Source: Megalobrama amblycephala (Eukaryota; Chordata; Actinopteri; Cypriniformes; Xenocyprididae). From it: 64,000 bases of DNA. Within the stretch, counting starts at the first letter, position 1. Every line of letters starts with the position of its first letter. The notes under the pieces were generated by a model, which saw nothing but the letters and a program-made list of their open reading frames with translations, made no database searches and was not told the origin of the DNA. The stretch is from contig NC_063049.1 in NCBI RefSeq assembly GCF_018812025.1, forward strand, positions 17,073,258-17,137,257, given 5' to 3'. The translations under genes were made by a program, and so were the position numbers. Below are positions 1 through 13,295 of this stretch, in pieces.

Positions 1-119
1 ACTGCCCAACATGTTGGGCAAACATTTAACCCAACAGTTGGGTTAAAACCACCCAATCACAGGGTTTGTGCATTTTCAATCCAACTTGGGCTGTTTTTAA
101 CCCAACATTTTTTAGAGTG
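1..119 (-). mobile_element. Truncated MITE terminus (AACCCAAC family)
   Basis: The segment is built from repeated AACCCAAC and GTTGGGT words and ends in AACCCAACATTTTTTAGAGTGT. I recognise this as one inverted terminus of a MITE family common in cyprinid genomes. The other end lies outside the window, so length and target duplication cannot be read. Confidence 0.5.
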
Positions 120-1331
120 TTTATTTATACATAACTACTAGTATGTGGTTATTTCTAAATTGTGCACAGAGGAATGGAAGACATGACCTAAGAAAAACTA
201 AAAAACTTTAACAATTCAAGGATCATTGTGACATTTTAGTTAGAGTTTTTAATTTGCAAGCAATTTTAGTCCTTAAAACCTTAGGATGACACAGAGTGTG
301 TTAGCAAGTTATTCAATCTGCAAATCTGCTATGTGCTATCAGGTTTTCTTGCTGACTTCAGATAATATTTAGAACTGATGTGCTGGTAATGGGGGAAAAA
401 TTCAGCCATCATCAAATGACATCATCAAACACTTAAAACTGTTTTTTTTTTCTTTTTTTCCTCCAGACATGGCTGATGGATTGTCTTTTTTTTTTAGCTG
501 ATCTCTGTGCATAAATCACAATTTTTACAGAGAGAATCATTCTTCCTGACACAGGCCATCATTTTATTTAAGCAATGAGTTGGAAACTTGATATCTGCAA
601 CTGAAATGATGATGAGTAATTGGAAAGTTTATCATTCAGAGGGAATTGCTGTGATTAATGGAGAAAAAATGCAGAATTACTGCAAAACAATATTAGACTA
701 TGAATCATAACTCTGTAGAAACCTCATAATCTTCCAATAAATTAATTTAATAACATCATAAACATGGAGCCCTTCATAAGCCACTTCATATTTATAGTTT
801 GAACGGAAAGTTTCAGAGTATTAAAACCTTATAAATGATAGTGACTCTAAAACTCTGCAGAGACTTTAATACATTTTAACCCAGCAACCAGATAAATTTT
901 GCACAAATGTTTCATAACTTCAAGAAATATTATGCAAATACTAGATTGTATGCATCAGAATGATCAGAATCTACAGAGCTAACGTGGACTTTAATTTCCT
1001 CTGAGTTTAATAAAGACATGGCACTTCATGCAAGACAAGATAAAATCATTGTAATGCCACAAAATAAATAAATAAAAAGAAACAGCAAAAAGATTAATGA
1101 TCAGAAAAATAGATATGTTATTGTATTTTATATGATATTTCAAATAATAAAACCAAAAATAATTACATGTTTATTTGGACAGGAAAAAAGGAAAATTCAG
1201 TGATATAACCAAAGATTCAGGGTACAGTACTAAATATAGAATTGTAAGAATCAGTCATTGAAAACCATATAGATACGCCACTATTCTAAATATGAATATG
1301 TACCCCTTAAAGTCTATAGTGGTTATGGCCT
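120..1331. other. Gene-free AT-rich DNA
   Basis: No reading frame with family features, no splice-bounded exon and no recognised repeat is seen. The DNA is AT-rich with short T and A runs. Confidence 0.5.
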
Positions 1332-1665
1332 GACAGCAAAATCCCCAGAGTTAAATCAACTCTGCTCAGAGTACATATGGTCCCTATCTAAATATTGTTA
1401 AAGTAACACTGAAGCAGGGTTAAAGTTAATGAGATAATTAAGCTGTGACTTAAGTCACTTGGAGTTCTTGTGTTTTTTCTTATTTCTTTAGTGATTCTGC
1501 TTGTTAACAGCAGGTGTTCATCACTAATGCGCAATCATTACTTAATTAATTGCTTAATTATCTCATTAAATTTATCTCTGCTTCAGTGTTATCTTAACAC
1601 TATTTAGAAAGGGACCACATGTACTCTGAGCAGAGTTGATTTAACTCTGGGGATTTTGCTGTGTA
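1332..1665. mobile_element. Foldback MITE, copy 1
   Basis: The ends are inverted copies of each other: CAGCAAAATCCCCAGAG at the left and CTCTGGGGATTTTGCTGTG at the right. The inverted similarity continues inward about 100 bp through the CTCTGCTCAGAGTAC and CTGAAGCAG stretches. A second copy lies at 28241-28636. The unique internal segment (AACAGCAGGTGTTCATCACTA) is in the opposite orientation there, so the two insertions have opposite polarity. The element has no coding capacity. Confidence 0.75.
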
Positions 1666-1989
1666 TGTGAATTCTTCATTAAAATTCCTCTGATAATGCA
1701 CATTATTTGGTTAATTTGACCAGTGCAATATACAGTACAACATTTCCAACCACACAAATATTCTATATTCTGTGGAACACAATAGATATATTAAAAAACA
1801 CAGGCAAATGCATTTGCATATGACTGCCTCTAGAGCAAAACATCGACTGATAGTCATAGATCATCACACCATATCTCAACCAGTCACTTAATGGTTGACA
1901 AGCCTACACCGGATGTGAGTGTTGTGTCAAAAGAAAATAGACTCATTATAATTATTGACGCTGTCTACACTGGATACAGTATACAGATA

Positions 1990-3430
1990 CTTGTTCAGTT
2001 TCTGACACTCTCTATGTGTAACCGAGGCAAGCTAGTAAAAGCTGTGCATGTAAAACTCAGTCCCCTGGCCTTAAGAGGAGCACTAGCGACTGACACTACA
2101 GACTGCAGACTTTAGCGTCCTTGTTAGAGCGCCCACCTCCTATGCCGGAGATGCGGGTTCGAGTCCCACTCTGAGCAGGAGCGAGTAGCAGTGATGCGCG
2201 GGTCAATGTATAAACAACCCGCACCCGACCGACGTTTTCAACTAACCCGCCCGCAACTCGGACCGCAAAAAAAAAAGAGGAAAATATTGTATCCGACCCG
2301 CTTCCTTACCCGCATTTTTTTAAAAGTAGTAAATGCTCATTGTAGCGTCATTGGGCCATAGACGTAAGAACTAGGGGTGCGGGGGGGGTGTGGCCGCCCC
2401 CTCCCATACGCCCCCGATCAGCCTCCCTGGCCAATAATATCCATTAATCCAGCCTGTGGAGGAGAGAAATGTTTCAGGACCTGACGTGGTGCGCTCAGAG
2501 GTGCAGCGGCGAGAGCAGGCAGTTCTTGAGGCGGTCCATCATTTTCCATTTCAGCTGTCTAGATGCATATTATTGATGAATGCGATGTTTATGTTTCGAC
2601 CCTGCTTGAAGAATTAATCAGCAGGTCAACTGAGAGAAGGCCCACTTTTGGAAAAGTGTGAAAGCCCTTAGGAGCGCAAACTGTTCTTTTTCTGAAAGTT
2701 GTATGATATAGCCTAGTGTTATGTAATAAAGGCTTGATTTATTCATTTATTTCGTTTCATTTTCTTAACAATTAAGATGCTGCATGTGTTTATCCAGTCT
2801 AATCGAAGTGTGCGTCTCTCCCCCGACTTTCCCAACAAAAATCCTGCCCTCTCTCAGAAAATACATAAAACTGACATTAATGAGCTATATGCGTTTAAAA
2901 GTAGCCTATTAAAATGGTAAAATGGCATTGCTCAGTTCAACGTGTTGGGAAATCGGGCATTTTGTCCCGCGTCAGCATTTATTCAAAAGTGAATAACGCT
3001 CAACATTCAAAAGGTAGCCTAAATAAGGATTTCCCACTTGTATTAGTAGGCTTAGGCTATTTCGCCACGTGAATGCCCAATTGAAGCTCTCGCACAAAAT
3101 GCAGGGATATAATATGTTAATGAAGTATTTATTAACGCATTTTAGATGAACAAAAACAGGTAGGCTAAGCCAAAGACTGAGGCTACAATATCCATAAATA
3201 AATGTTCACAAATACCCATGAAAGTAAAACTGAAACCTTTAGTAAGTAAAACTGAAAATTACAAAGGTTTAATTGGCATCTTTATTTCAAACGACCCGAC
3301 CGACCGCGACCCGAATATCATTAAAAATATTTTTGGATGACTCGTAACCACGGGTGACCGCAGGCACCCGCTCATTTTGGATCAACCCGCGCATCATTGG
3401 TGAGTAGGACTGGAGGAGTTACATATGCAC
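1990..3430 (+). mobile_element. tRNA-derived SINE, split by a hAT insertion
   Basis: The tRNA-like part has TTGTTAGAGCGCCCACC as an A-box-like element and GGTTCGAGTCC (2156-2166), a perfect match to a pol III B box. It is followed by CTCTGAGCAG. A second, more diverged copy with the same preceding and following sequence lies at 31880-32062. This copy is interrupted at 2188 by a hAT element and resumes after 3399. There is no full cloverleaf or 3' acceptor stem, so it is not a functional tRNA gene. Confidence 0.6.
2189..3399. mobile_element. Non-autonomous hAT transposon
   Basis: The termini are CAGTGATGCGCGGGTC at the left and the inverse of CAATGATGCGCGGGTTGA at the right. The flanks are an 8-bp target duplication with one mismatch, GCGAGTAG (2181-2188) and GTGAGTAG (3400-3407), as expected for hAT insertion. 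The subterminal regions are rich in CCCG and CCGAC words. The 1.2 kb interior has no transposase reading frame. It sits inside the SINE and is therefore younger than it. Confidence 0.82.
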
Positions 3431-5753
3431 TTGATTCTGATTCTGCTGACAACAAGACAAATAGAAGATCCTTTTTTATGGAATATTGCAACAAGTGTCT
3501 ATAAATATTATGCAAAAACTATATATATATACACATATTATAATCAATTTATTCAATGATATATAATCAATTTTTCAATCTGTGTGCCCTTTGTAATCTT
3601 TAATCAAAATATCTTCCCCTCCCTCTTGCATCAATATTTCATGTCTTCTCTAATGATGTGTTTACTGGTGCAAGGAGGAGACAACCTGACACTCATAGGA
3701 GATCACAGCAATAGCAAACCACAACCATCCAATCAATTCCCAATGGATAAAATCAAGTTCTGCCCTATATTTTTTCTTGTTTGAGACTCGGAGACTTGTT
3801 TCCTGTTTTCACTCGGATATATGTCACAATAGGGAAGAAAAGACTATTTCAACTTCCCCTTCATGCTGACTTTGTCAGGAACAAGTTCAAATGACCTCCG
3901 GTATCACATCAGATGATTAGTATATGTTTGTTCTGATCATTTGACTGCAGATGGTTTTGTAAATGAGGCACAGTGGAGAAACTTTTGTTGAAAGATGAAG
4001 CCAACTGTATTGGAGCTGTATCACAATCTGTAACAATTTGATAATTCTTTGTCTCTAAATTAAAGATTTTTATGGATAATGTTTTCAAAACACTACAACG
4101 TGTAATAGAGAGGGGGCGTTGATACTTTTTCCTATATACAATGACATTAGCAGTCATAACAGTAGCAGAATACTGACATGCCTTAAAGACCTTAAAAACA
4201 GATAATTTCAGGTCAGAATCAGGGTTGAAAATAATTTTCTGCAAGACTCTTTTTTTTTGGGGGGGGGGGGGGGGGGCATTAACATTATAAGTAAACCTCA
4301 AGAAACATATTAAGATAAACAAAAATACATGTCATGAGCCCTTTATGTCTTACTTTGCTATAATGATTTTTGACTTACTAAAGCTCCACAAAAACAGTAC
4401 TGAATACTAAGCCTTAATTTTTGGGCCCAACTATCAGTTATTGACAAGAAGCCATTTTTCTTTTTTGGGCAAAGTCCTATGTATTCCAGCTGTTTTCCAT
4501 TACTGCATCTGCAGAGAGTAGTCAATGTGAGCCAGCATGAGCAGTGAGGCTTATGGGATGTGAACAGTCATATCCTATTTGTGGCTTAGTCAGGCTAAAG
4601 CAATCAATCGAGGCCACCTTTGACTACAGTGCAGGGTTCTGCGTGTGCTCCATTACTGATCACCTGTAGCCACTAGTCTTAAAGGATTAGAGCCACCAAA
4701 ATCCTGCTGACATCTTCAGGACTGTGGTCCACATGAGTGGCTCAACTAAAATCGATATAATCTCTCACACTCTCTGTCGTTGTTGCGAAGAAGGCTTCCA
4801 CGTTTATCAAGTACTTTCCACATGGCACTACTTTCTGTGGGACGCATTAGCCTCACTATGTAGGAGAAGCATGAACTGAACTGGTTAAGGATTGCTGTGA
4901 ATTCTGTCATAGTCATGGGTTTTCAGGGGCCTTGGGAAATACTTAGAAGTATTAGACAACTCCAGTGTGTTTCTTTGGGGTGGGATTGACTAGATTTAGG
5001 GTTAAAACAGCATGTGCCATCATTGGTGGTAATTGGATGAATTTACTATCTTGAATTTTCTATTATGGAGCTTCACATTAATTTGTACAAGCTTTACAAG
5101 TTCAAAAGTCATTGAAAACCCATCTAGAGCCCTTCTTTTCATAACTATAAGTACATTTATGAAACTTATAGTGCTTTTTTAACCCACTTAAGTAGGACAC
5201 ATCTTTATATGTAATTTCATAATTACGTCTTTGAAATAAGGTAAAGTGTACTGTTCAATGTACTGACAAGCATTTGGTAAACTAAAATAGAAATACTTTA
5301 ATTTCTTTAATGTCATATACTTAAATATATTTGTAATTAATTAATCCATGATACATTTACAGCTAGCAAAGCAATGTAGTAAAATTCGAATAGTATTTTT
5401 ATTTTTTTTGAATATTAATTACAGATCGAATAGTCAACTATTTGTGCACACCCCTAGTTGAGCTATATAACAATGATTGGTTTTCTGTCGATGAATGTAT
5501 CCAAACAGTTGCTCACCTGTCAAATGAAACCATATATTAAAGCTTCTGTGGTGTTTCCATGGTTTCTATGGAAATAAAACCAGAAATTGAGGGTAACGTG
5601 GATATGATGTCATTGACAGGCAACGCAATGACACGGTCTTTTACACTGGTTAAAATTTCTGATTTCTCTGGATTTAAACATTGTTGGAAACATTTGGAAA
5701 CATCTGAGTGGCCTTTTATTCCATTAATATTATATTATTGGCAAGTACAGTTT

Positions 5754-5787
<34 letters not shown>
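3431..5787. other. Gene-free DNA, simple repeats only
   Basis: I see a G/T homopolymer junction (about 4250-4277), a short segment at 5385-5460 resembling the end of an old MITE (inverted TTCGAATAGT words and CACACCCCTAG), and a 30-base A run ending near 5787. Short open frames here lack splice signals or family motifs. Confidence 0.45.
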
Positions 5788-5790
<3 letters not shown>

Positions 5791-6826
5791 ATACAATGCA
5801 TGAAACAAACATGGGAACCACTTGCAGAATCTGTGAAAATGTGAATAATTTTTACCAAAATAAGAGAAATCATACAAAATGCATGTTATTTTCTATTTAA
5901 TACTGTCCTGATTAAGATATTTTACATAAAATATGTTTACAAATAGTCCACAAGACAAATAAATAAATAAATAGCTGAATTTATTAACATAACCCTGTTC
6001 AAAAGTTTGGGAACCATTGGTTCTTAATACTGTGTGTGGTTACCTGGATGATCCAAAAAATGATTTTGTTTTTTGTTTGTTTTGTGATGGTTGTTCATGA
6101 GTCTCTTGTTTGTTCTGAGCAGTTAAACTGAGCTCTGTTCTTCAGAAAAATCCTCTAGGACTTTTCTTATTTTTTTTTAATTCTTATCAATCTTCTCTTT
6201 GTTTTTTGTTTTTTTTCATTTAGTACTGCCCTTTGGAAGCATCAGAAGATACATGCATGTTTCCCGGAAGACAAATTAAGAAATTCAAAAGTTTTCATTA
6301 CCCATCTCTTAATGTACCGTGTTTCCTTCTTGAGCATCAGTGAATGTTTGAACCATTTTTAATCGTTGTGTTTGAGTCCCTTAATTGTCCTCAGTGTGCA
6401 AAATATGCAATATGCAAATATGCAAAAAATCCTGCAGGACCTGAAGGATTTTCTGAAGAACAGCGCTCAGTTTAACTGCTCGGAACAAACAAGTGACTCA
6501 TGAACAACCACAAAAAAAAAAAAAAAAAAAAAAAAATCATAGATCATCCAGGTAACCACACACAATATTAAGAACCAATGGTTCCCAAACTTTTGAACGG
6601 GGCTATTTTAATACATTTTAATAAATTAAGCTATTTTTTTGTTGTTGTTGTTGTTGTTGTCTTGTGGACTATATGAAATTATATTTTATGTAAAATATCT
6701 TACTCAGGACAGTACAAAATAAAAAATAGCATGCATTTTGTATGATTTCTCTTATTTTGTTAAAATTATTCACATTTTCACAGATTATGCAAGTTGTTTC
6801 CTTTACCATTTCATGCAACTGTATAC
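5788..6826. mobile_element. 1.04 kb palindromic (foldback) element
   Basis: The left arm, from about 5788, reads inward through TGCATGAAAC, a CATTTTGTATGATTTCTC counterpart, GTCCACAAGACAA and GTTCAAAAGTTTGGGAACC to CTGTTCTTCAGAAAA. The right arm repeats this in reverse complement order and ends in CAACTGTATAC at 6826. The arms are roughly 380-480 bp and clearly similar over their whole length, with small AT-rich differences. The centre lies near 6300. There is no coding sequence; I recognise the AAAGTTTGGGAACCATTGGT core as a common teleost MITE family. Confidence 0.78.
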
Positions 6827-7681
<855 letters not shown>

Positions 7682-7807
7682 GTGCTGAAGAAGCTTCCAG
7701 AGCTGATATTCAAATATGCTAATTGGAGTTTTGTTTCCGACAAATCACAACAGACTGGGCCATCTGACCAGTCAGAGCAGAGTAGGCTCTTGTTAAGGAG
7801 GGGTTTA

Positions 7808-8074
7808 CTCTGTTGAAAAAACCAGCATATGCTGGTTAGGTAGGTTTTGAAGCATGGCAGCTGGTTTGAGCTGGTTTATGCTGGTCCTTAGTTGTTCATG
7901 AGCTGGTTTAAGCTGGTCCTGAGCTGGAGCTATTTGCTTAGGAGCAGCTTAGGACCAGCGCTTGACCAACATTTGACCAGCTAAAACTAGTTCATGACCA
8001 GCTAAGAACCAGCTTTAAAAAGCTGCCATGTTCAAAACATACATAACCAGCATATACTGTTTTTTTCAACAGGG
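7808..8074. mobile_element. Foldback MITE (CCAGCATATGCTGG family)
   Basis: The termini CTCTGTTGAAAAAACCAGCATATG and its inverse (CATATACTG...TTTCAACAGGG) are flanked by TA on both sides (7806-7807 and 8075-8076). The interior is made of repeated AGCTGGT and ACCAGCT words. It has a stem-loop structure throughout and no coding capacity. Confidence 0.82.
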
Positions 8075-8076
8075 TA

Positions 8077-9450
8077 GAGAGACCCAGTCCTTTATCGAAC
8101 CGTTTCAGAAACTGTGAGAAAAGAGGTGATGCTACAATTTATATTATGAGAAAAATAAAATGTTTTTGACCTTGCATGCATGTAAACCTATTGTAGGAGA
8201 CCGCAAAAACAAAATTAGAAACCTTTAAAATGGCATAATAGGGGCATTTTAAGCAACAATTAACCTTAATAAATTATGGTTTAAAATAACTATGAACTAT
8301 GAAAATAACTATGAAAATAAATTATGATCTCTCTTTAAGTGGAAAATACTCAGATGTCCAAATTGGGTGTACTTCATATCCCTTTTTGTACCTGTTTCTA
8401 AAAATATAAGCATTGAAGTCAACAAAAAGCCTTAAACATTATGTCATTAAAATATCCATTTTGCTTGGATTTTATTTATTAACAATAGAGCTAAATGAAA
8501 ATTCACATTGAAATGCCCAACAAACAAATAAAGGGCCTTTACTTATGTAATATCACTCCCTGAATGGTTAACTACAAATTGCCTTTGGCTTACATTATAT
8601 TAAATTACAGTACAACCCTAAATGCATAGTGCCCTCTACAGTGGGCAGACTCTCCCAAAATAAATCATTTTGAAATAATAATAATAATTGCAATAATTAC
8701 AATAAAGGTTGGAAATAAAATAAATAGGTTTTGTCTTTTGTGGCATAATCATTCATGTATCAGAGGGTTAATGATCCATTTGATGCATCCTGTTGTATGC
8801 CTTTAGTATTTACACTGTGAACCCAAAAAACAAAACTTATAGCATGAAGTCTACCACACTTAACATTATCTAAAATGTGTATGCAAGATATACAGATCAT
8901 AAAATCAGATGGATATTGTTTAAAAGTGAACTGAATATTTGTTCCAAGATGGGATAAACTGCGGCTCATGTCATTAAATGCCTTGGCTCTGTGTCCCGTA
9001 AACAAAACATCACTATGATTTCTCATCATCCCTCGTCCATTTCCATCTTACAACACACCGCCTCTACAGCCGCACAGCTACTGTTTCAGCTGTTGAACTT
9101 CCCCTTTCCAAATCTTTGCTATTTCAATCAATGCTTTTGGCCTCATGATCAATTCATGAGAAGATTAAACTGGGTTATGAATACAGGTCTCAAACCAGAG
9201 AAGGATGAATAATGAATAAATTACAATCAAGAGGAATCAAGATATCATGGAAGTTAGTTTCATGAATTATGAATCTGAGGCCAAATGTGAGTGCATAAAT
9301 ATTTTACACTTGCATAAATTTGTTTCCTTACACGTCAGCTGCATTGTGCAGTACAAGCTTTAAGTCATTGTTAAATAGGACAAGTGCTAACTAACTTGAG
9401 GGGACTTTTTTAAGTGTAATTGTTGCCTTGGACTATTTTTATTTTTTACT
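8077..9450. other. Gene-free AT-rich DNA
   Basis: I see AAT microsatellite traces near 8676 and nothing gene-like. Open frames at 8760-9212 on both strands are short and featureless. Confidence 0.45.
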
Positions 9451-9453
9451 TAA

Positions 9454-10164
9454 AAGGTGCTAAAGAGGATGTTTTCTTTTATACATTTTTGCAATATTAC
9501 TTGAAACTGTCTTTACTAACTGATAAAAGACTATTTATTAGGTGCACTGAAAGGAATAATATTAATATACATCATCTGTGCACGAGGTAGGGCCTTAAAA
9601 ACATCAGCCATCATCGCGTATGCGATTGGCCCTCTGGCTTGTCAATCACTGCCATTACGTTCCTTGTGAGAGACGTGTGCCGATTGGCTCTCTGGCTTGT
9701 CAGTCACTGCCATGACGTTCCTTGTGAGAGATGTGTGCCGATTGGCTCTCTGGCTTGTCAATCACTGCCATTACGTTCCTTGTGAGAGATGTGTGCCGAT
9801 TGGCTCTCTGGCTTGTCAGTCACTGCCATGACGTTCCTTGTGAGAGACGAGCGCGGCTGTGCGCTCCAGTAACTTTCCACACTCTACAGGTGCCGCATGC
9901 AATGTTTTTGTCCAGAGACAGGAGTAACAACTGCAGATTATGAGTTACCTGCGGTGAGTTCGACATAATGAATCCACGAACACGACACAGCGAATGCCGG
10001 TGGTAAACACTCGTGTTCCAATACTCGTGCACGAGTTTTGGGAGGCGTTCCTTTGAAATGAGCTGTGAAGGAGGGGGGGGTTGTTCTTACGCATGCGCTC
10101 ATTTCAAAAACTCACTAACAGTCTTTGGTTTCTCAGTCGACAAAAAGATCCTCTTTAGCACCTT
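9454..10164. mobile_element. Harbinger-like MITE carrying an internal tandem array
   Basis: The inverted termini are AAGGTGCTAAAGAGGAT and ATCCTCTTTAGCACCTT, flanked by TAA (9451-9453 and 10165-10167). A 3-bp TWA duplication is typical of PIF/Harbinger elements. The interior is locally GC-rich compared with its surroundings and contains the 58-bp array listed separately. Confidence 0.7.
9624..9852 (+). repeat. 58-bp minisatellite, four units
   Basis: GATTGG starts at 9624, 9682, 9740 and 9798, exactly 58 bp apart. Each unit reads GATTGGCTCTCTGGCTTGTC followed by a TCACTGCCATGACGTTCC or TCACTGCCATTACGTTCC variant. The variants alternate (TTACG, TGACG, TTACG, TGACG), which suggests amplification of a two-unit block. 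Confidence 0.92.
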
Positions 10165-10503
10165 TAAATAAAATCAGTTAATTAACATTCTACCACATTC
10201 ATTATACATTATACATTATTCAGCTGACAGTATGAGATCAGCTGCTTTAAAAAAAGTTCTGGTTGCATGACTCTGTTGCTTTCTGTTATTTGTCTGTGTG
10301 TATATTCTAGCTTTTCAGCTGTATTTAGCGTGATTTGTATTTTATTTTTGTAATTTATGTATTAATATGTTTAATGATGTCACCCTAAATGGTCAAACTT
10401 TTTTGAGCCACAGCAATATATTAAACTAAGGAGATTTAAAATACAAATGATAAAATCCAAGAATAACATATTACCCCTTTAAAAAGAATCTTATTTTTGT
10501 TAA

Positions 10504-12065
10504 AGTGCCCATATTATGCTTTAAAAAAGGCTCCTAATTTTGTTTTGGAGGTCTCCTACAACAGGTTTACATACATCAAACGTCAAAAAAAAAACCACTT
10601 TCATTTTTGGTAAGACTTTATAATAAGTATACAGTAATAAAGTACTTACAGTTTATTAACAAACTATTAAGGCCCCAGTATACTTCAAGCGAAGTTCTTT
10701 TTCGTTCTTCGTTTAGGGGTAAAACGAAGTTCGAAATGCGTGACCAGCGATATACTGTAAACGAACATCTGACGCCGCCTACGCTATTGATAGCGACGGT
10801 TAGATGAATATGTAAATATGTGCTGTGCACTTTCTTCTCTGTAACAAAATAAACACAACAAAAATAAGAAAACAGCAAGCATTTATTATAGAAAGCATAA
10901 GAAAAGCGTCTGATCATAACAACATGGGTATGTTAGCAGGAGCTCTGCAAAGTAGCACTCCAGTCACGTCACGTCTTCATATATAGCACTTTATTCAATA
11001 GATTGCTTAAACTCAAGCAGCTTTACAGTATCAAACATGAAAAACAGTGTTAGTCCTGCATTTTTTTACAAGCACAACTTCATGTTGTACTATCCAGTGT
11101 GTCCATGTTTTCACCCGCGGAAATCTTACCTCGACAAACTCAAACACATGAAATGAGCCAGAGACTCGCTCCACGCAAGTGAAGGCGGAGCCTCAGCGCA
11201 CACCTCCTATTACGTTATCGTCACTGACCAATGGTAGTACGAAGGTGTTTTGCAGCTGGAGTGAACTTTTCCTGAAAGTTCGCTTTGGCAAGCCGTTTCC
11301 AACTTCCAAAACGAACTTCGTTTTGGCCTGATTTTGTTCGAAATGACGTTACATCAGTTCGTTGTTCGATTTTGTTTGAAGTATACCGGGGCCTTTAGTT
11401 CATAGTTCATTCTTACCTCACTTTCTCATAATATAGAATGCACATCGCCTCATTTCTCAAAGAGTTTAAAATGACTCATTTGAAGATTCAGTCTCTCTAA
11501 AAACTCTCCTTTCTGAGAACCTATTTTGCTCTGATTGTTCAGATGGACAAGTCTGTTGTGACTGGTCTCCCGCTTACAGCCTGTGTTGGAAACGAAACAC
11601 CTATCGCCATATCTGAATTTCATCGGAGGCTTCCTCAGCACGTGTATACACAGTGATACGAACAGAAACAATGGCGTCGGTTTTACAGTATCAATTCAAG
11701 TGTGATTCCTCATCTTTTGGAAGTGCATTGGAATTGGATTTGCTTTCAAAGCGTAAAAAACAGCATCTGCTCAACATGCCAACAACACAAACCAAACTCC
11801 TCTACAGTGTTTGAGAGTGGCTCAAAGTAGATGTTGTTCACGGGCAGCCAATGAAGATTATAGGGTGGCATTATGCTAGATTGTTACAAACCTACAGGTT
11901 TGTGCAGGAAGACTGGAATTACTCGTTTCAGGCACTGCAGAATAGTTTCTTTTGTTTGGAAGACAGCAACTCCAATTAACATGTGCTTTGAAACTTTCAC
12001 AAATAGCTATTTTAAAAAGGTAAATATCCAAAAATATCTGAAAGGCAATATCTGCATAGGGCACT
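10504..12065. mobile_element. TTAA-flanked MITE (piggyBac-like), interrupted
   Basis: The inverted termini AGTGCCCATATTATGC and GCATAGGGCACT are flanked on both sides by TTAA (10500-10503 and 12066-12069), the target used by piggyBac-type elements. It is split by the 725-bp Harbinger-like element at 10670-11394. No transposase frame is seen. Confidence 0.65.
10670..11394. mobile_element. Harbinger-like MITE nested in the TTAA-flanked MITE
   Basis: The termini AGGCCCCAGTATACTTCAA and its inverse (TTTGAAGTATACCGGGGCCT) are flanked by TTA on each side (10667-10669 and 11395-11397). Subterminal words GAACGAAGTTC and CGAACTTCG form further inverted repeats. It is non-coding. Confidence 0.8.
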
Positions 12066-12069
12066 TTAA

Positions 12070-12546
12070 ATAAATGTATGTCTAATCGTGGATTTTAAGA
12101 GAAAGCACGACTGTCAGAGAAAGTCAGAGGTTATCAATCCTTATTCTGCAATATTCCTAAAGCAGAGAAGTAATCCATGCTTTTTCCTGAATGCTGTTTG
12201 TAATTGGTGTCCACAGGGAGGCCAAGTACCTGTCTGTAATTGAAATAATCAACTGTTCGCTAATTAAAATGCAGGACAAAGCACATGAAAAACATGAGGA
12301 AAAACATTCGCCAACAGATTGTTTTTTTTTTTATTAACTATGTACTGTGGTACATTTTGTAGAGATCCACTGATATTATACTACTACAATAACTATATAC
12401 TAGATTAGCGGGTGCAAATATGCAGTTTTTCTGTATGCATAGAGTACCCAGATGACCTATTGCATTTGCCTAAAGTATACATTAAAGCACACTACACTGC
12501 ATACTCTATCCCAGACTGCACTGTGCACAACGACCATCAATTTCAA
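12070..12546. other. Gene-free DNA
   Basis: Only T and A runs are seen; there is no supportable feature. Confidence 0.4.
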
Positions 12547-13295
12547 GTTGGGCTTGACATTAACTTTTTGCTCACTAGCCATAAGTAGTTTTCTAGCCAC
12601 TCACCATTTTCTCTGGCCACAATTTTGACATTGATACCATGGGGGAAAAAATATCATATAGATATTTTTAATATCTCATAATTTAGCAGCAAGTATATTT
12701 GGCTGCTGTCACTTTAAGACCTGACGCACAGATCCATTATTCTGTTTTCTTTTTCAACTGTTTACGCTCACTTAAAATATAACTGACTGTGTTTATGTGA
12801 ATACTCGCCATTATTTTGTGTGTATTTGACTGTTTAAGCACCATAAGCTATGAAAAAGAACTCAATTTAGTACTCAGAGGTGGCTTTATGTGGGCTCTCT
12901 GTGTGAGCACAAAATCTGTGGGAATGAGTACATTTTTGTGCAATACACGCAATCCCATGCTGAAATTCAAGCCCTGTAACACCAACAATAGTCATCCGGA
13001 GCAAATGAAATGAGTGAAGGAGGGGAGGTGGGTTTGTGTGTAAACTCGCTGTCAGATGGGATCATGTATCTATTCTGCGGAAAAATAGGTATCAGAAGCG
13101 TTTCAGATATTTCAGTATCGATATTTACCGAAAATATATTTTTGACAACACTACATTGCACTTAGTTTATTATTTCAGATGCCTTTTTACAAGACTACAA
13201 TTTAAAAAATGTATATATTAGATGACTGTGTTACACGCCACTGCTGAAATCCATCCACATTTGGCTTGTTGGTGGGTGTTAATGTCAAGCTGAAC
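12547..13295. mobile_element. Probable MITE with GCTTGACATTAAC termini
   Basis: GTTGGGCTTGACATTAAC at the left is matched in inverse by GTTAATGTCAAGCTGAAC at the right, about 750 bp apart. The interior carries no transposase. The target duplication is not clear, so the exact ends are approximate. Confidence 0.5.

Noticed and set aside
2110..2180. Possible tRNA gene, because of a perfect B box
   Set aside because: No acceptor stem pairing or full cloverleaf. The same sequence recurs decayed at 32.0 kb, and the flanks belong to a SINE.
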